48,793 nt of DNA from Syntrophomonadaceae bacterium (GCA_018333865.1 JAGXSE010000065.1:1-48793), one strand, 5' to 3'. Counted from the stretch's first letter, positions 24,788 to 33,143 are shown. A program made the numbers and translations. The notes: generated from the letters alone by a model not told the origin.

Positions 24788-25228
24788 ATGATTTATTTCT
24801 TTCTGATAGTGGGGCTGATAATGATGGTAGTTGCCTTCAGGCCCACCTGGAACTGGTTAAAAAATGGCTCTTTAGAAATAACGCCTCAACCAGTAATTAT
24901 CCAAAGTGACATTTTGTTGCCGGAAAAAAAATGGCTTGCTGATGAAATAAAAGAAATGCAGGTCAAGCTTGATCTGCTCACTGAGGCCACCGGAGAATTA
25001 AATTACCGGGTCAGCAAGGTTGATACGAGGTTGAACAAAACCCCGGCGCTTTCCGCTGAAGCCGGCTTTTCCCGGTCCTTGGCAAGAGAAAAGAACTCCT
25101 CATTTCAACAATCGGTTTGCCAGGCATTTGACGAGGGGAAAGATGTTAATGAAATAGCCAGGGAATTTAACAGGGGAAAGGGTGAGATAGAATTAGTCTT
25201 AAGTTTGCGAAAGTCCGGCAAGACTTGA
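24788..25228 (+). CDS. Small membrane-anchored protein with C-terminal HTH-like segment
   Basis: The 146-residue protein has one N-terminal membrane segment (IYFFLIVGLIMMVVAFRPTW), a coiled-coil-like middle (WLADEIKEMQVKLDLLTEATGELNYRVSKVD) and a C-terminal motif (FDEGKDVNEIAREFNRGKGEIELVLSLRK) like an HTH of DUF6115-type proteins that follow fliA in Firmicutes. No function is known to me. ATG start behind GAGGAGGG; it overlaps the next gene by four bases. Confidence 0.7.
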   Translation: MIYFFLIVGLIMMVVAFRPTWNWLKNGSLEITPQPVIIQSDILLPEKKWLADEIKEMQVKLDLLTEATGELNYRVSKVDTRLNKTPALSAEAGFSRSLAREKNSSFQQSVCQAFDEGKDVNEIAREFNRGKGEIELVLSLRKSGKT

Positions 25229-25716
25229 AAAAACTGGCGCCTTTGATATTCGGCATTGGGCTGGGGATGTTCCTTGTTTCTGCTGCAATGTTATTCCAGG
25301 GGCCTGAGGAATTAAGCCGGGAAGAGATAGAAATGCGGGCAGAAAGACTAGGAATGGGATATCGCGAGCAGTTTCTCCTTTTCCCTGAGGAGAACCGGCG
25401 TCCCCCGCAAGACCCTGGCCATCCTCCAGCTTCCCAGGCGCCAACCAATAGCTCTGCTACCGGTAATGAAGGAGCCTTGCTGGAGGTTGTAATCAGCCAG
25501 GGAAGCACCTTGACAGAAGCGGCAAGAGTCCTTTTTGAGGCAGGACTTATTGCAGAGCCTGATATTTTTGTGCGAAAAGTGCAGCAAATGGGGTTGAGCC
25601 AGCACTTGCGGGCCGGTACCTTCCGGTTATCCCCTGGCATGGATCTTGAGGAGCTGGTGGGTCAGGTAACCAGGGCGCCAAGGCAAAAACCTCCGGCCCA
25701 GGCTGGACAACAATAG
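25225..25716 (+). CDS. Short YceG/MltG-like membrane protein
   Basis: An N-terminal membrane segment (LAPLIFGIGLGMFLVSAAMLF) is followed by a Pro-rich linker (residues about 50-80) and a C-terminal domain (VVISQGSTLTEAARVLFEAGLIAEPDIFVRKVQQMGLSQHLRAGTFRLSPGMDLEELVGQV). This resembles the LysM-like N-terminal module of the endolytic transglycosylase MltG, but the catalytic domain is absent at 163 residues. A peptidoglycan-binding role near the flagellum is inference. TTG 25225 overlaps the previous stop. Confidence 0.65.
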   Translation: MKKLAPLIFGIGLGMFLVSAAMLFQGPEELSREEIEMRAERLGMGYREQFLLFPEENRRPPQDPGHPPASQAPTNSSATGNEGALLEVVISQGSTLTEAARVLFEAGLIAEPDIFVRKVQQMGLSQHLRAGTFRLSPGMDLEELVGQVTRAPRQKPPAQAGQQ

Positions 25717-25730
25717 AAAGGAGTAAGGCT

Positions 25731-26489
25731 ATGCTCAGAGGTCTTTATTCTTCGGCTGCGGGGTTAAAGGTTCTCCAACGCAAACAGGATGTATTAGCTA
25801 ACAATGTGGCCAACGCCAATACGCCCGGGTTTAAAAGGGATCAAATAGTATTGCGTTCTTTTCCCGAGCAGGTGGTCTTAAGCCGGGAGGCAGGCAAGGG
25901 AACTGGGGCAAAGGTGGTGGGGCCTATTTCTCTGGGCGTCCAAATCCATGCAGTGAATACTGTTTTTGAGCAGGGTGTCCTGACTGAAACAGGGCGGCCA
26001 ACTGACCTTGCCCTTGGCGGCGGCAGGGAGTTCTTTGTCATCTCCACTCCCGAGGGGGAAAGATACACTAGAAATGGCAGTTTTACCTTGGATGGGGAAG
26101 GGTATTTAGTCACCAAAGCGGGAGATTATCTGTTAGGTGATGCAGGCAGAATTCGGCTGCAGGGCGATGATTTTTCGGTTGATCCGGCCGGACGGGTATC
26201 CCAGGCGCAGGAATTTATCGATCAACTGCGGGTGATCAGGATAAATGAACCTGCCCAGCTGATTAAAAAAGGTCATCACCTTTACCAGGCTGTTAACGAA
26301 GAAGCTGTGGAAGATGTTAGAGAACCCAAGCTTCGGCAGGGGGTGTTAGAATTATCTAATGTCAGCTTGACTTCTGAAATGGTCAAGATGATTGCCGGGA
26401 TCCGGGCATACGAAATTAATGCCCGGGTACTAAGAGTTCAGGATGAACTGCTTGGCAAAGCAGCAAATGAAATAGGTGCTATAAGATAA
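25731..26489 (+). CDS. flgG: Flagellar rod protein, FlgF/FlgG family
   Basis: This is a second rod/hook-family protein, 252 residues: N-terminal LYSSAAGLKVLQRKQDVLANNVANANTPGFKRDQ, central ERYTRNGSFTLDGEGYLV, C-terminal LELSNVSLTSEMVKMIAGIRAYEINARVLRVQDELLGKAANEIG. By length it is a distal rod protein. Most Firmicutes have two adjacent copies (FlgF/FlhO and FlgG/FlhP); only one is here, so the F/G choice is uncertain. ATG start behind AAAGGAG. Confidence 0.88.
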   Translation: MLRGLYSSAAGLKVLQRKQDVLANNVANANTPGFKRDQIVLRSFPEQVVLSREAGKGTGAKVVGPISLGVQIHAVNTVFEQGVLTETGRPTDLALGGGREFFVISTPEGERYTRNGSFTLDGEGYLVTKAGDYLLGDAGRIRLQGDDFSVDPAGRVSQAQEFIDQLRVIRINEPAQLIKKGHHLYQAVNEEAVEDVREPKLRQGVLELSNVSLTSEMVKMIAGIRAYEINARVLRVQDELLGKAANEIGAIR

Positions 26490-26525
26490 CAAGCTAGGTA
26501 GCGAAAGCATTGGAGGAAAAGGTTA

Positions 26526-27029
26526 ATGGCTTCTGACTACACTCCTGATGAAATCAGGGTGGGTATTGCTGAATGGCGGGTTGCGAAAGGTGCGGCGCAA
26601 ATTACCACTTTGGGTTTGGGTTCGTGTGTTGGGATCTCATTGTATGATCCTCTGGTTATGGTAGCGGGGTTGGCCCACATTATGCTTCCGGATAGCAAAC
26701 AGTTCTCAAATCCGGCAAACCCAGGCAAGTTTCCTGATCTCGTTTTGCCTTTGCTGCTAAAAGAAATGGAGATCTTAGGGGGCAGACGGCAGCGGATGCT
26801 GGCCAAGATTGCGGGAGGAGCCCAAATGTTTAATTATCCTGGCGGTCAAAAGGGATTCAATAGCGTAGGGTCGCGCAATATCCTTGCCAGCAAAGAAGTG
26901 CTTTTTTTGTATGGGATACCGTTGATAGCCGAGGAAACTGGAGGAAACTGGGGCAGGACCATGATAGTAGACACCAGGTCAGGGCAGGTGACAATCAGGG
27001 CAGTTGGGAAGCCCCTGTTGCTAATTTAA
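26526..27029 (+). CDS. cheD: Chemoreceptor glutamine deamidase CheD
   Basis: CheD deamidates receptor glutamines and partners CheC in the adaptation pathway. The catalytic Cys and His regions are visible: TTLGLGSCVGISLYDP and GLAHIMLPDS, followed by the conserved KIAGGAQMF. It is 167 residues. ATG start behind GGAGGAAAAGG. The neighbours cheR, cheC and cheY support the role. Confidence 0.95.
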   Translation: MASDYTPDEIRVGIAEWRVAKGAAQITTLGLGSCVGISLYDPLVMVAGLAHIMLPDSKQFSNPANPGKFPDLVLPLLLKEMEILGGRRQRMLAKIAGGAQMFNYPGGQKGFNSVGSRNILASKEVLFLYGIPLIAEETGGNWGRTMIVDTRSGQVTIRAVGKPLLLI

Positions 27030-27046
27030 GGCAAAGGGTGAAAGGC

Positions 27047-27844
27047 ATGGATTTTGCCGAATTTAAACGAAAAATACACACTCTCTGTGGGGTAAATCTG
27101 GATGGTTACAAGGAGAAACAGCTAAAGCGTCGAATAGATAGTCTTATGCAAAGCCTTGCAGTAAACGGTTATGATCGTTATCTGCAAATACTGGGGGAAG
27201 ACCGGCAGCAACTCAACCGTTTTCTTGATCGAATTACCATTAATGTGTCCGAGTTTTTCCGTAACCCGGATATTTTCAAGTTATTAGAGGATCAGATCTT
27301 GCCTGGTTTGCTGCGGGAAAAGGCCAGACTTAAGATATGGAGTGCTGCATGTTCTAACGGAGCTGAACCGTATTCTCTTGCCATTTTATTGGATGAGCAA
27401 TCCAAAGGACAGCATCATAGAATTGAAGCTACCGATTTAGACCTTAAAATTCTGGCAGCAGCACGGCAGGGCCGTTATGACGCCAATAGTGTGAAAAATG
27501 TTTCCGCTGACAGGCTAGCCAGATTTTTTACTTTTGATAACAATTCTTATTATCTTAAGGAAGAAATCCGAAAAAAGGTCTCTTTCAGTCAGCATGACCT
27601 GATCACCCAACCCTATGGCAATGATTATGATTTAATTCTCTGCCGCAACGTGACTATCTACTTTACCTCGGAGATACAAGACCGGATGTACAGGAAGTTT
27701 TGGCAGTCTTTAGCTGCAGGGGGAGTGCTCTTTATTGGCGCTACCGAGAGTATTTTGAACTACAGGGAAATTGGCTTCAGTAAGTTTTCCTCCTGGTTCT
27801 ATCAAAAAGGCACTTCGGGTTCCTTTGGCTCCAGGAATCAATAA
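27047..27844 (+). CDS. cheR: Chemotaxis methyltransferase CheR
   Basis: CheR methylates receptor glutamates using SAM. The N-terminal CheR_N helices (FKRKIHTLCGVNLDGYKEKQLKRRIDSLM), the TINVSEFFRNPDIF segment, SAM-binding KIWSAACSNGAEPYSLAILLDE, and YDLILCRNVTIYF are all present. ATG 27047 with AAAGG upstream is preferred to GTG 27038; 265 residues. Confidence 0.95.
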   Translation: MDFAEFKRKIHTLCGVNLDGYKEKQLKRRIDSLMQSLAVNGYDRYLQILGEDRQQLNRFLDRITINVSEFFRNPDIFKLLEDQILPGLLREKARLKIWSAACSNGAEPYSLAILLDEQSKGQHHRIEATDLDLKILAAARQGRYDANSVKNVSADRLARFFTFDNNSYYLKEEIRKKVSFSQHDLITQPYGNDYDLILCRNVTIYFTSEIQDRMYRKFWQSLAAGGVLFIGATESILNYREIGFSKFSSWFYQKGTSGSFGSRNQ

Positions 27845-27920
27845 AGAACTCTCTGGATTCCGGCAGTTGCCTGCTGCCAATTCAGGATGTGCAAAAAACT
27901 TGGTTAAAAGGGGTTAAAAC

Positions 27921-28538
27921 ATGAGCAATTGGGATGGCTTGACACCCATGCAGATAGATGCCTTAAAAGAAATAGGCAATATCGGGATTGGTAACGCAAC
28001 AACGGCCTTGGCTACGATGGTGCAGAGGAAAATTAACATGGAGGTTCCCAGGGCGGAAGTGCGTCATTTTGAGGATATCTTCTACCTGGTTGGGAGTGCA
28101 GAAGAGGTGGTTTCCTGCGTGAATTTGGCTGTCCACGGAGATGCCCCAGGCCGCATTTTATTTTTGCTGGGTCACTCCAGTTCTCTTTGTCTGATAGACC
28201 TTTTAATGGGTAATCCTGCGGGAACCACTAAAATAATTGGAGAGATGGAAACATCAGCCCTGCAGGAAGTAGGCAATATATTAGCCGGGTCTTTTCTGAA
28301 TTCTTTCAGCCAGGTTACAGGGTTAAGCATGTATCCTTCAGTCCCCGCCTTTGCCCACGATATGCTGGGTGCAATCCTGAGCAGTGCCCTGATTGAAGCA
28401 GGTTACTATGCTGAACGTGCCCTGTTCATTCAAACGGCTTTCCATGATGAGGGCATTATCCTTAACGGGCATTTTTTTCTGTTGCCGGAAACAGGAGCGC
28501 TGGATATAATTCTTAACTCGCTAGGCATTTCAGAATGA
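27921..28538 (+). CDS. cheC: CheY-P phosphatase CheC
   Basis: CheC removes phosphate from CheY-P and is stimulated by CheD. Both active-site helices are present with the E-x-G-N pattern: DALKEIGNIGIGNATTAL and SALQEVGNILAGSFLNSF. It is 205 residues, with no SPOA domain, which separates it from FliY. ATG start behind AAAAGGGG. It lies directly before cheY. Confidence 0.93.
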   Translation: MSNWDGLTPMQIDALKEIGNIGIGNATTALATMVQRKINMEVPRAEVRHFEDIFYLVGSAEEVVSCVNLAVHGDAPGRILFLLGHSSSLCLIDLLMGNPAGTTKIIGEMETSALQEVGNILAGSFLNSFSQVTGLSMYPSVPAFAHDMLGAILSSALIEAGYYAERALFIQTAFHDEGIILNGHFFLLPETGALDIILNSLGISE

Positions 28539-28553
28539 TAGGAGGTACATAAA

Positions 28554-28916
28554 TTGGGCAAAAGAGTTTTAATAGTGGATGACGCAGCATTTATGCGGAT
28601 GATGATCAGGGACATCTTATTAAAAAATGGGTATCAGGTAGTTGGTGAGGCGGAGAATGGCCTGAAAGCAATCAGTCTTTTTCAGGAATTGCGCCCCGAT
28701 GTTGTGACGATGGATATTACCATGCCGGAAATGGATGGCATTACAGCTGTGAAGGAGATCAAAAGAATGGATCCTGCAGCCAGGGTAATCATGTGCAGCG
28801 CAATGGGGCAGCAGATGATGGTGATGGAGGCAATTCAATCCGGCGCCAGAGATTTTGTAGTTAAACCCTTCCAGCAGGAGCGGGTGCTCCAAGCCCTGGA
28901 AAAAGCCTTGATATAG
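28554..28916 (+). CDS. cheY: Chemotaxis response regulator CheY
   Basis: CheY is a single receiver domain of 120 residues. It has the acidic pair in LIVDDAAFMR, the phospho-acceptor Asp in VVTMDITMPEMDG, the Ser of IMCSAMGQ and the Lys of FVVKPF. TTG start behind AGGAGG. It lies between cheC (phosphatase) and fliM (its motor target). The cognate kinase gene cheA is not in the window. Confidence 0.95.
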   Translation: MGKRVLIVDDAAFMRMMIRDILLKNGYQVVGEAENGLKAISLFQELRPDVVTMDITMPEMDGITAVKEIKRMDPAARVIMCSAMGQQMMVMEAIQSGARDFVVKPFQQERVLQALEKALI

Positions 28917-28931
28917 GATAGGTATAAATAA

Positions 28932-29900
28932 ATGAAGGAAGTCTTGTCTCAATCGGAGATTGACCTTTTGTTAAGCGCTCTGTCCTCCGGGGAACTGACA
29001 AAAGAGGACATTGCCACAAAAGCTCAAGTCAAAATAAAAGAATACGACTTCCGCCGGCCTAACAAATTTTCTCAGGAGCATCTGCGGACCCTTTCGTTTA
29101 TTCATGATAATTTTGCCCGGATGATATCCAATTTCCTTTCAGCTTTTTTGCGCACTTCGGTACAGGTGAAGGTTGCTTCGGTGGACCAGGTTACTTATGA
29201 GGATTTTGTCGTATCCTTGCCCACCCCTACTCTTTTTACGGTTTATACCATGCATCCATTGCCAGGAAAGGCAATGATCGAGACAAGTCCGGCCTTCACT
29301 TTCCCCATTATTGATTTATTGTTTGGCGGTTCTGGTGAAATGCCGCGCAAACTGAGGGAATTAACAGAGATCGAGATCGCTGTTTTGCGGAACCTTAACA
29401 CCAGTTTGCTGGAACACATGCAGTATGCTTGGGCTGATGTTTTTTCTATTGCCCCAAAATTGGAAGGCACAGAGACCAATCCCCAATTAACCCAAATAAT
29501 ATCTCCCAATGAAACCGTAGCGGTATTATCCATGACGACCTCCGTGGGCAAGTCTCATGGGCTGGTCAATTTGTGTTTGCCTTTTCTTACTCTCGAACCA
29601 GTTGTTTCCAAGCTTTCAGCCAGACATTGGTTTTCTGCCAGCGATTCTAACAGGAATACTGCTCATTCCGGCCTGATCGAAAGACTCCTCGGGGCAGCAG
29701 GTATTAACCTGTCTTTGATCGGCGGGCAGACTAGCTTAACGGTCAGAGATTTTTTGCGTTTACAAGTCGGTGATGTGGTACCTCTGGACAATGTTATTGG
29801 TAATGACCTGGAATTAGAGGTTGAGGGTAAACCAAAATTCAAAGTCCAGCCCGGACTGTCGGGGCAGAAAATAGCCGTGCAGGTAACAGCTATTAAGTAG
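28932..29900 (+). CDS. fliM: Flagellar motor switch protein FliM
   Basis: FliM is the C-ring protein that binds CheY-P. The N-terminal CheY-binding motif LSQSEIDLLLSAL, the FliM core (YDFRRPNKFSQEHLRTLSFIHDNFARMISNFLSAFLRTSVQV) and a C-terminal SPOA domain (LTVRDFLRLQVGDVVPLDNVIGNDLELEVEGKPKFKVQPGLSGQKIAVQV) are present. 322 residues. It follows cheY by 15 bases, whereas in many relatives fliM stands near fliL. Confidence 0.96.
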   Translation: MKEVLSQSEIDLLLSALSSGELTKEDIATKAQVKIKEYDFRRPNKFSQEHLRTLSFIHDNFARMISNFLSAFLRTSVQVKVASVDQVTYEDFVVSLPTPTLFTVYTMHPLPGKAMIETSPAFTFPIIDLLFGGSGEMPRKLRELTEIEIAVLRNLNTSLLEHMQYAWADVFSIAPKLEGTETNPQLTQIISPNETVAVLSMTTSVGKSHGLVNLCLPFLTLEPVVSKLSARHWFSASDSNRNTAHSGLIERLLGAAGINLSLIGGQTSLTVRDFLRLQVGDVVPLDNVIGNDLELEVEGKPKFKVQPGLSGQKIAVQVTAIK

Positions 29901-29911
29901 GGGGGCGGGCG

Positions 29912-30949
29912 ATGAGTTCATCCTATTTATCACAAGAAGAGATTGATGCTCTGCTCCGGCAGCAGCCCGGCGGGGCAGCAGGACAGGGTGCTGGTTTGAC
30001 TGAGACAGAAAGTGATACCCTTGGAGAAATAGGCAACATTTCCATGGGTTCAGCTGCTACTGTCTTGTCCCAGCTCTTAAATCAGCGCGTTACTATCACA
30101 ACACCCCGGGTGTCTGTTTCTACCCTAACAACCCTTTTTTCCGCATTTGAAGCGCCCTATGTCGTGGTGGAGGTTGACTTCATCGATGGGTTGAAGGGAT
30201 CCAATCTGCTCATTATTAATGAGAGGGATGCCGCAATTATTGCCGATATCATGATGGGTGGAAATGGGCTTAATCCTCCTGCTAAACTTACTGAGCTTCA
30301 CTTGAGCGCGGTTGCCGAGGCCATGAACCAGATGATTGGTTCGGCTGCCACTTCTATGTCCACGATGTTTGGCAGGGGAATAGGGATTTCCCCGCCCATT
30401 GTCTCACCGGTTGATTTTGAGAGCAGCAGTTATGTTTCTCCTCTGATCAATGGGGAAGACATTGTAGTCATCCGATTTCGGATCGAAATAGGTGCTTTAA
30501 TCGATAGCGAAATAATGCAGGTTATTCCGGTGAAGGTTGCAAAGGAAGAAGTGAAATTGCTGCTCTACCCGCCAGCCCCTGAGCAAATCTCACCACCGGT
30601 CAGAGCCGAACAGGCTCCGCAACCTGTTTCAAGCATGGAACACCTGCCTGTACAGGCTGTCAACCATCAACCTTTGCCGCCGGAAACCAAAAACCTGGAG
30701 CTAATTTTGGATGTTCCCTTAAGTGTAACTGTGATCCTGGCCCGGACCAGGCGCCAGATCAAAGAAGTGCTGGGCCTGGTTCCAGGAGCGATTTTGGAGA
30801 TGGATAAACTGGCGGATGAACCTGTTGACATTCTGGTCAATGGTACTCTTATTGCACAGGGTGAAGTTGTAGTAATTGAAGAGAACTTTGGCGTGCGGAT
30901 TACCAGCATCTTAAGCCCTGTGGAAAGGCTGCACAACCTGAAGAATTAA
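29912..30949 (+). CDS. fliY: Flagellar motor switch phosphatase FliY (CheC core + SPOA)
   Basis: FliY combines a FliM-like N-terminal peptide (LSQEEIDALLRQ), a CheC phosphatase core with two active-site helices (DTLGEIGNISMGSAATVL; AVAEAMNQMIGSAATSM), a Pro-rich linker (about residues 210-250) and a C-terminal FliN/SPOA domain. It dephosphorylates CheY-P at the switch. In the second helix, Ala-Met replaces the usual V/I-G before Asn (EAMN rather than ExxN with Gly), still keeping Glu and Asn. 345 residues; last gene of the supercluster. Confidence 0.94.
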   Translation: MSSSYLSQEEIDALLRQQPGGAAGQGAGLTETESDTLGEIGNISMGSAATVLSQLLNQRVTITTPRVSVSTLTTLFSAFEAPYVVVEVDFIDGLKGSNLLIINERDAAIIADIMMGGNGLNPPAKLTELHLSAVAEAMNQMIGSAATSMSTMFGRGIGISPPIVSPVDFESSSYVSPLINGEDIVVIRFRIEIGALIDSEIMQVIPVKVAKEEVKLLLYPPAPEQISPPVRAEQAPQPVSSMEHLPVQAVNHQPLPPETKNLELILDVPLSVTVILARTRRQIKEVLGLVPGAILEMDKLADEPVDILVNGTLIAQGEVVVIEENFGVRITSILSPVERLHNLKN

Positions 30950-31005
30950 ATTTAATAAAGAGCGCAAGTAGCCAACCGGTTTTTTCGTAGCAACAGAAAA
31001 CAGCC

Positions 31006-31032
31006 AAAAAATAACGCCGGCTTAAAGCCGGC
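31006..31032 (-). terminator. Terminator of the SASP gene
   Basis: A 7-bp GC-rich stem (31016-31022 with 31026-31032, 3-base loop) is followed on the minus strand by a U-rich tail (complement of 31006-31013). It lies ten bases beyond the SASP stop and may also end the fliY transcript from the other side. Confidence 0.7.
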
Positions 31033-31041
31033 TGGTGTGAT

Positions 31042-31242
31042 TTAGTAGGGGTTTCTGGCTTCGGGACCCATTCCCGCCAGCTGTCTTTCGGCCATCTCGA
31101 TGGCTTTGCGCACCATCAGGCCGCAGTTACGGGAAGATACTCCACCAAAACCTTCTGCAGCTACAATCCGGTCAACTCCCAATTCCTTGGCAATTTCCCA
31201 TTTGAGCCGGTCAGACATGATGGAACGGCCATTTCTCGCCAA
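31042..31242 (-). CDS. Small acid-soluble spore protein, alpha/beta type
   Basis: The 66-residue protein matches the alpha/beta SASP family: GRSIMSDRLKWEIAKELGV (with the GPR protease site EIAKELG) and GGVSSRNCGLMVRKAIEMAERQL. SASPs coat and protect DNA in the spore and are degraded on germination. TTG at 31240-31242 is chosen because AAGGAGG lies eight bases before it; the open frame further upstream is not needed. It shows that the host makes endospores. No sigma-G promoter could be assigned with confidence. Confidence 0.92.
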   Translation of the reverse strand: MARNGRSIMSDRLKWEIAKELGVDRIVAAEGFGGVSSRNCGLMVRKAIEMAERQLAGMGPEARNPY

Positions 31243-31484
31243 ATAAAAAACCTCCTTTTTATTATCCACACCAACTTTATTTTGCGCCTCCATCTGGTCG
31301 TTAAACCTGGTAAATTGGGGCAAACGCATTGTCTTTCCCGGAAATGGAAAATATACTCGGCAAGAGATAAGATTTGCATTTTCTGACCATCCGGAAGATG
31401 AAAATGTGAATAGTTGAAACCAGGCAGGACAATTGGCCTTGCAGTCGAAATTTAAAAATAAAAACTACTATGGGAGAGGGTTTG

Positions 31485-32264
31485 ATGGGGAAGCAGGTTG
31501 ATGCTGTCACATGGTACCAGGGCCAAATTCAGGAAACGCGGGTACACCTGGCGATGGAAATTCCATTTACTGTTTATTATAATGAGAGAGAAACCGTTAC
31601 CCTCTTATGCAGTCCCCAGGAACTGGATGAGCTGGCAATAGGATTTCTCGTTGGGGAAGGTCTCCTGAAACAGCCGCAAGAGATCAAGGGCCTGGTAGTG
31701 GATACCGCGCGGGGTTTGGCCTGGGTTTCTGCCGAACCAGACCGCCCCTTGGCAAAGGAAGCGATCGGCCGGCGCTTCGTTACCAGCGGCTGCGGCAGCG
31801 GTACCGGATATTACAGCCTGGCGGATGCAGTTCTTAGCGCTAAGGTTCAGACCAGTTTAGTTTTACTGCCCCGGCAGGTAAATGCTTTGCTGAGCAAAAT
31901 GCAAAATCTTGCTCAGCAGTACCAGGTTACCAGAGGCATTCATGGAGCAGGGCTTTGTTCGCCAGACCAGGTGGAGATTTTCAGAGAGGATATTGGCCGG
32001 CATAATGCTGTTGATAAAATCCTGGGCTACTGCTTTATCAAGGAAATAAAACCAGAGGATAAGGTCTTGGCTGTTACCGGCCGTATTTCTTCAGAAATAA
32101 TGCTGAAAGCCGCTAAAATGTCAATTCCCGTGCTGTTGTCCCGTTCCGTGCCCACAGATATGGCTGTTATTTTTGCCGAAGAATTGGGGATCACTATAAT
32201 TGGGGCAGCCAGAGCAGGGAAATTTATCGTCTATTCCCACCGGGAACGGGTGGCTCTTCCATAA
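31485..32264 (+). CDS. fdhD: Formate dehydrogenase accessory sulfurtransferase FdhD
   Basis: FdhD transfers sulfur to the Mo/W-bis-PGD cofactor of formate dehydrogenase. Family motifs include ELDELAIGFLVGEGLL, the active-site loop TSGCGSG, RGIHGAGLC, FREDIGRHNAVDKILGY and the GRISSEIMLKAAKMSIPVLLSRSVPTDMAV segment. ATG 31485 behind GAGAGGG is preferred to ATG 31470. 259 residues. No formate dehydrogenase gene is nearby; such enzymes often contain selenocysteine, in line with Sec use here. Confidence 0.95.
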   Translation: MGKQVDAVTWYQGQIQETRVHLAMEIPFTVYYNERETVTLLCSPQELDELAIGFLVGEGLLKQPQEIKGLVVDTARGLAWVSAEPDRPLAKEAIGRRFVTSGCGSGTGYYSLADAVLSAKVQTSLVLLPRQVNALLSKMQNLAQQYQVTRGIHGAGLCSPDQVEIFREDIGRHNAVDKILGYCFIKEIKPEDKVLAVTGRISSEIMLKAAKMSIPVLLSRSVPTDMAVIFAEELGITIIGAARAGKFIVYSHRERVALP

Positions 32265-32269
32265 ATCAA

Positions 32270-32290
32270 GGGGCTGTCAAAAACAGCCCC
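32270..32290. terminator. Hairpin between convergent fdhD and stress gene
   Basis: GGGGCTGT (32270-32277) pairs perfectly with ACAGCCCC (32283-32290) around a CAAAA loop. No clear T-run follows on either strand. Its position between two convergent stops suggests a shared terminator. Confidence 0.55.
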
Positions 32291-32298
32291 TACGTCAG

Positions 32299-32796
32299 CT
32301 AGTGTTTCTTGATTCCATCTGCTCCGTGATTCTGTAATACCTGCTGAGCTTCATCAGCTTTCCTTTCATCAGCCCGGACCGAGACCAGGATCTTGCCCCG
32401 TTTGACTTCTTCTTCATAACGGCGGCCTTCCGTCTCAGGGATGCCCCAATCAACCAGACCGCCGGCAATTCCCCCCGTTGCTGCTCCTGACAGCAACCCG
32501 GCAATTGGTCCTGCAGCAATCAGCGGTCCCAGGCCAGGTACTACCAGTGCGCCGGCACCTACCGCCAAGCCGGCCAATCCACCGACAACTCCGCCGGTAG
32601 TAATCCCCGTTGACAGGTTATTATCATCTCCTGCCCGCATGGTGGTTTCGCCTAAGTCTCCACCACGTTGACGGCGGCCGGCATCTTTAGCCAGGATGGA
32701 AATTTCTTTATCAAAGCCTGCCCGTCTCAGGTCGCTGATGGCTTCTTCGGCGACTTTTTGGGAATTAAAGATTGCCACGACTGTTCTGTTGCCCAA
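32299..32796 (-). CDS. General stress protein 17M-like (YflT family)
   Basis: The N-terminal 40 residues (RTVVAIFNSQKVAEEAISDLRRAGFDKEISILAKD) match the general-stress-17M fold, and a Gly/Ala-rich hydrophobic middle (GGVVGGLAGLAVGAGALVVPGLGPLIAAGPIAGLL) looks like a glycine-zipper membrane-associated segment. A C-terminal ILVSVRADERKADEAQQVLQNHGA repeats the ferredoxin-like half. TTG at 32794-32796 is chosen from AAAGGAG eight bases upstream; 165 residues. Function in the family is not established beyond stress association. Confidence 0.8.
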   Translation of the reverse strand: MGNRTVVAIFNSQKVAEEAISDLRRAGFDKEISILAKDAGRRQRGGDLGETTMRAGDDNNLSTGITTGGVVGGLAGLAVGAGALVVPGLGPLIAAGPIAGLLSGAATGGIAGGLVDWGIPETEGRRYEEEVKRGKILVSVRADERKADEAQQVLQNHGADGIKKH

Positions 32797-32849
32797 GTTG
32801 ATCACTCCTTTCCATATTTACATCCATTATGTTACCCTGTTCAAACTGA

Positions 32850-32877
32850 AATATACCTGATTGCTCTTGCTGGTCAA
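32850..32877 (-). promoter_or_regulatory. Sigma-A type promoter of the stress-protein gene
   Basis: On the minus strand TTGACC (32872-32877), a 16-base spacer and TATATT (32850-32855) lie about 55 bases before the TTG start. This fits a housekeeping promoter rather than sigma-B. Between this site and the hdr promoter region (32878-33040) I see no gene. Confidence 0.6.
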
Positions 32878-33044
32878 AGACCGCCACATCCTGTTTTGTC
32901 TGAGTTCCCGCGCCAGCCAGGTGATTAGAGGCAAAAATCTAAGGCCAGGATGTGTCCTGTAAAGGTAGTGACTATATAACTAGTTGCGAATTTTCTAAAA
33001 TATTTCTTTTCTGCAGGAGAAAAGGCATTTGTCTAGAATAACAA

Positions 33045-33073
33045 TTGCGAATGTGAGTTTTTTCGCATATCCT
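33045..33073 (+). promoter_or_regulatory. Putative hdr-flx promoter with overlapping palindrome
   Basis: TTGCGA (33045-33050), a 17-base spacer and TATCCT (33068-33073) form a moderate sigma-A promoter about 70 bases before hdrC. The spacer region contains the inverted repeat TGCGAA (33046-33051) with TTCGCA (33062-33067), which also reads as a Crp/Fnr-like TGTGA-N6-TCGCA (33052-33067). A further TTGCGAA half-site lies at 32984-32990. A regulator bound here would block or control the promoter; its identity is unknown. Confidence 0.5.
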
Positions 33074-33143
33074 GTTTTGTTACAGATGGCACTATGGTTT
33101 TAGCCAGCTTTAACAAAAACCTTTTTAAGAAGAGGGGGAGCTT

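Noticed and set aside
31243-31329. Longer SASP starting at minus-strand position 31329
   Set aside because: The extra 29 residues are not SASP-like, and the ideal SD lies inside that stretch, right before TTG 31242.
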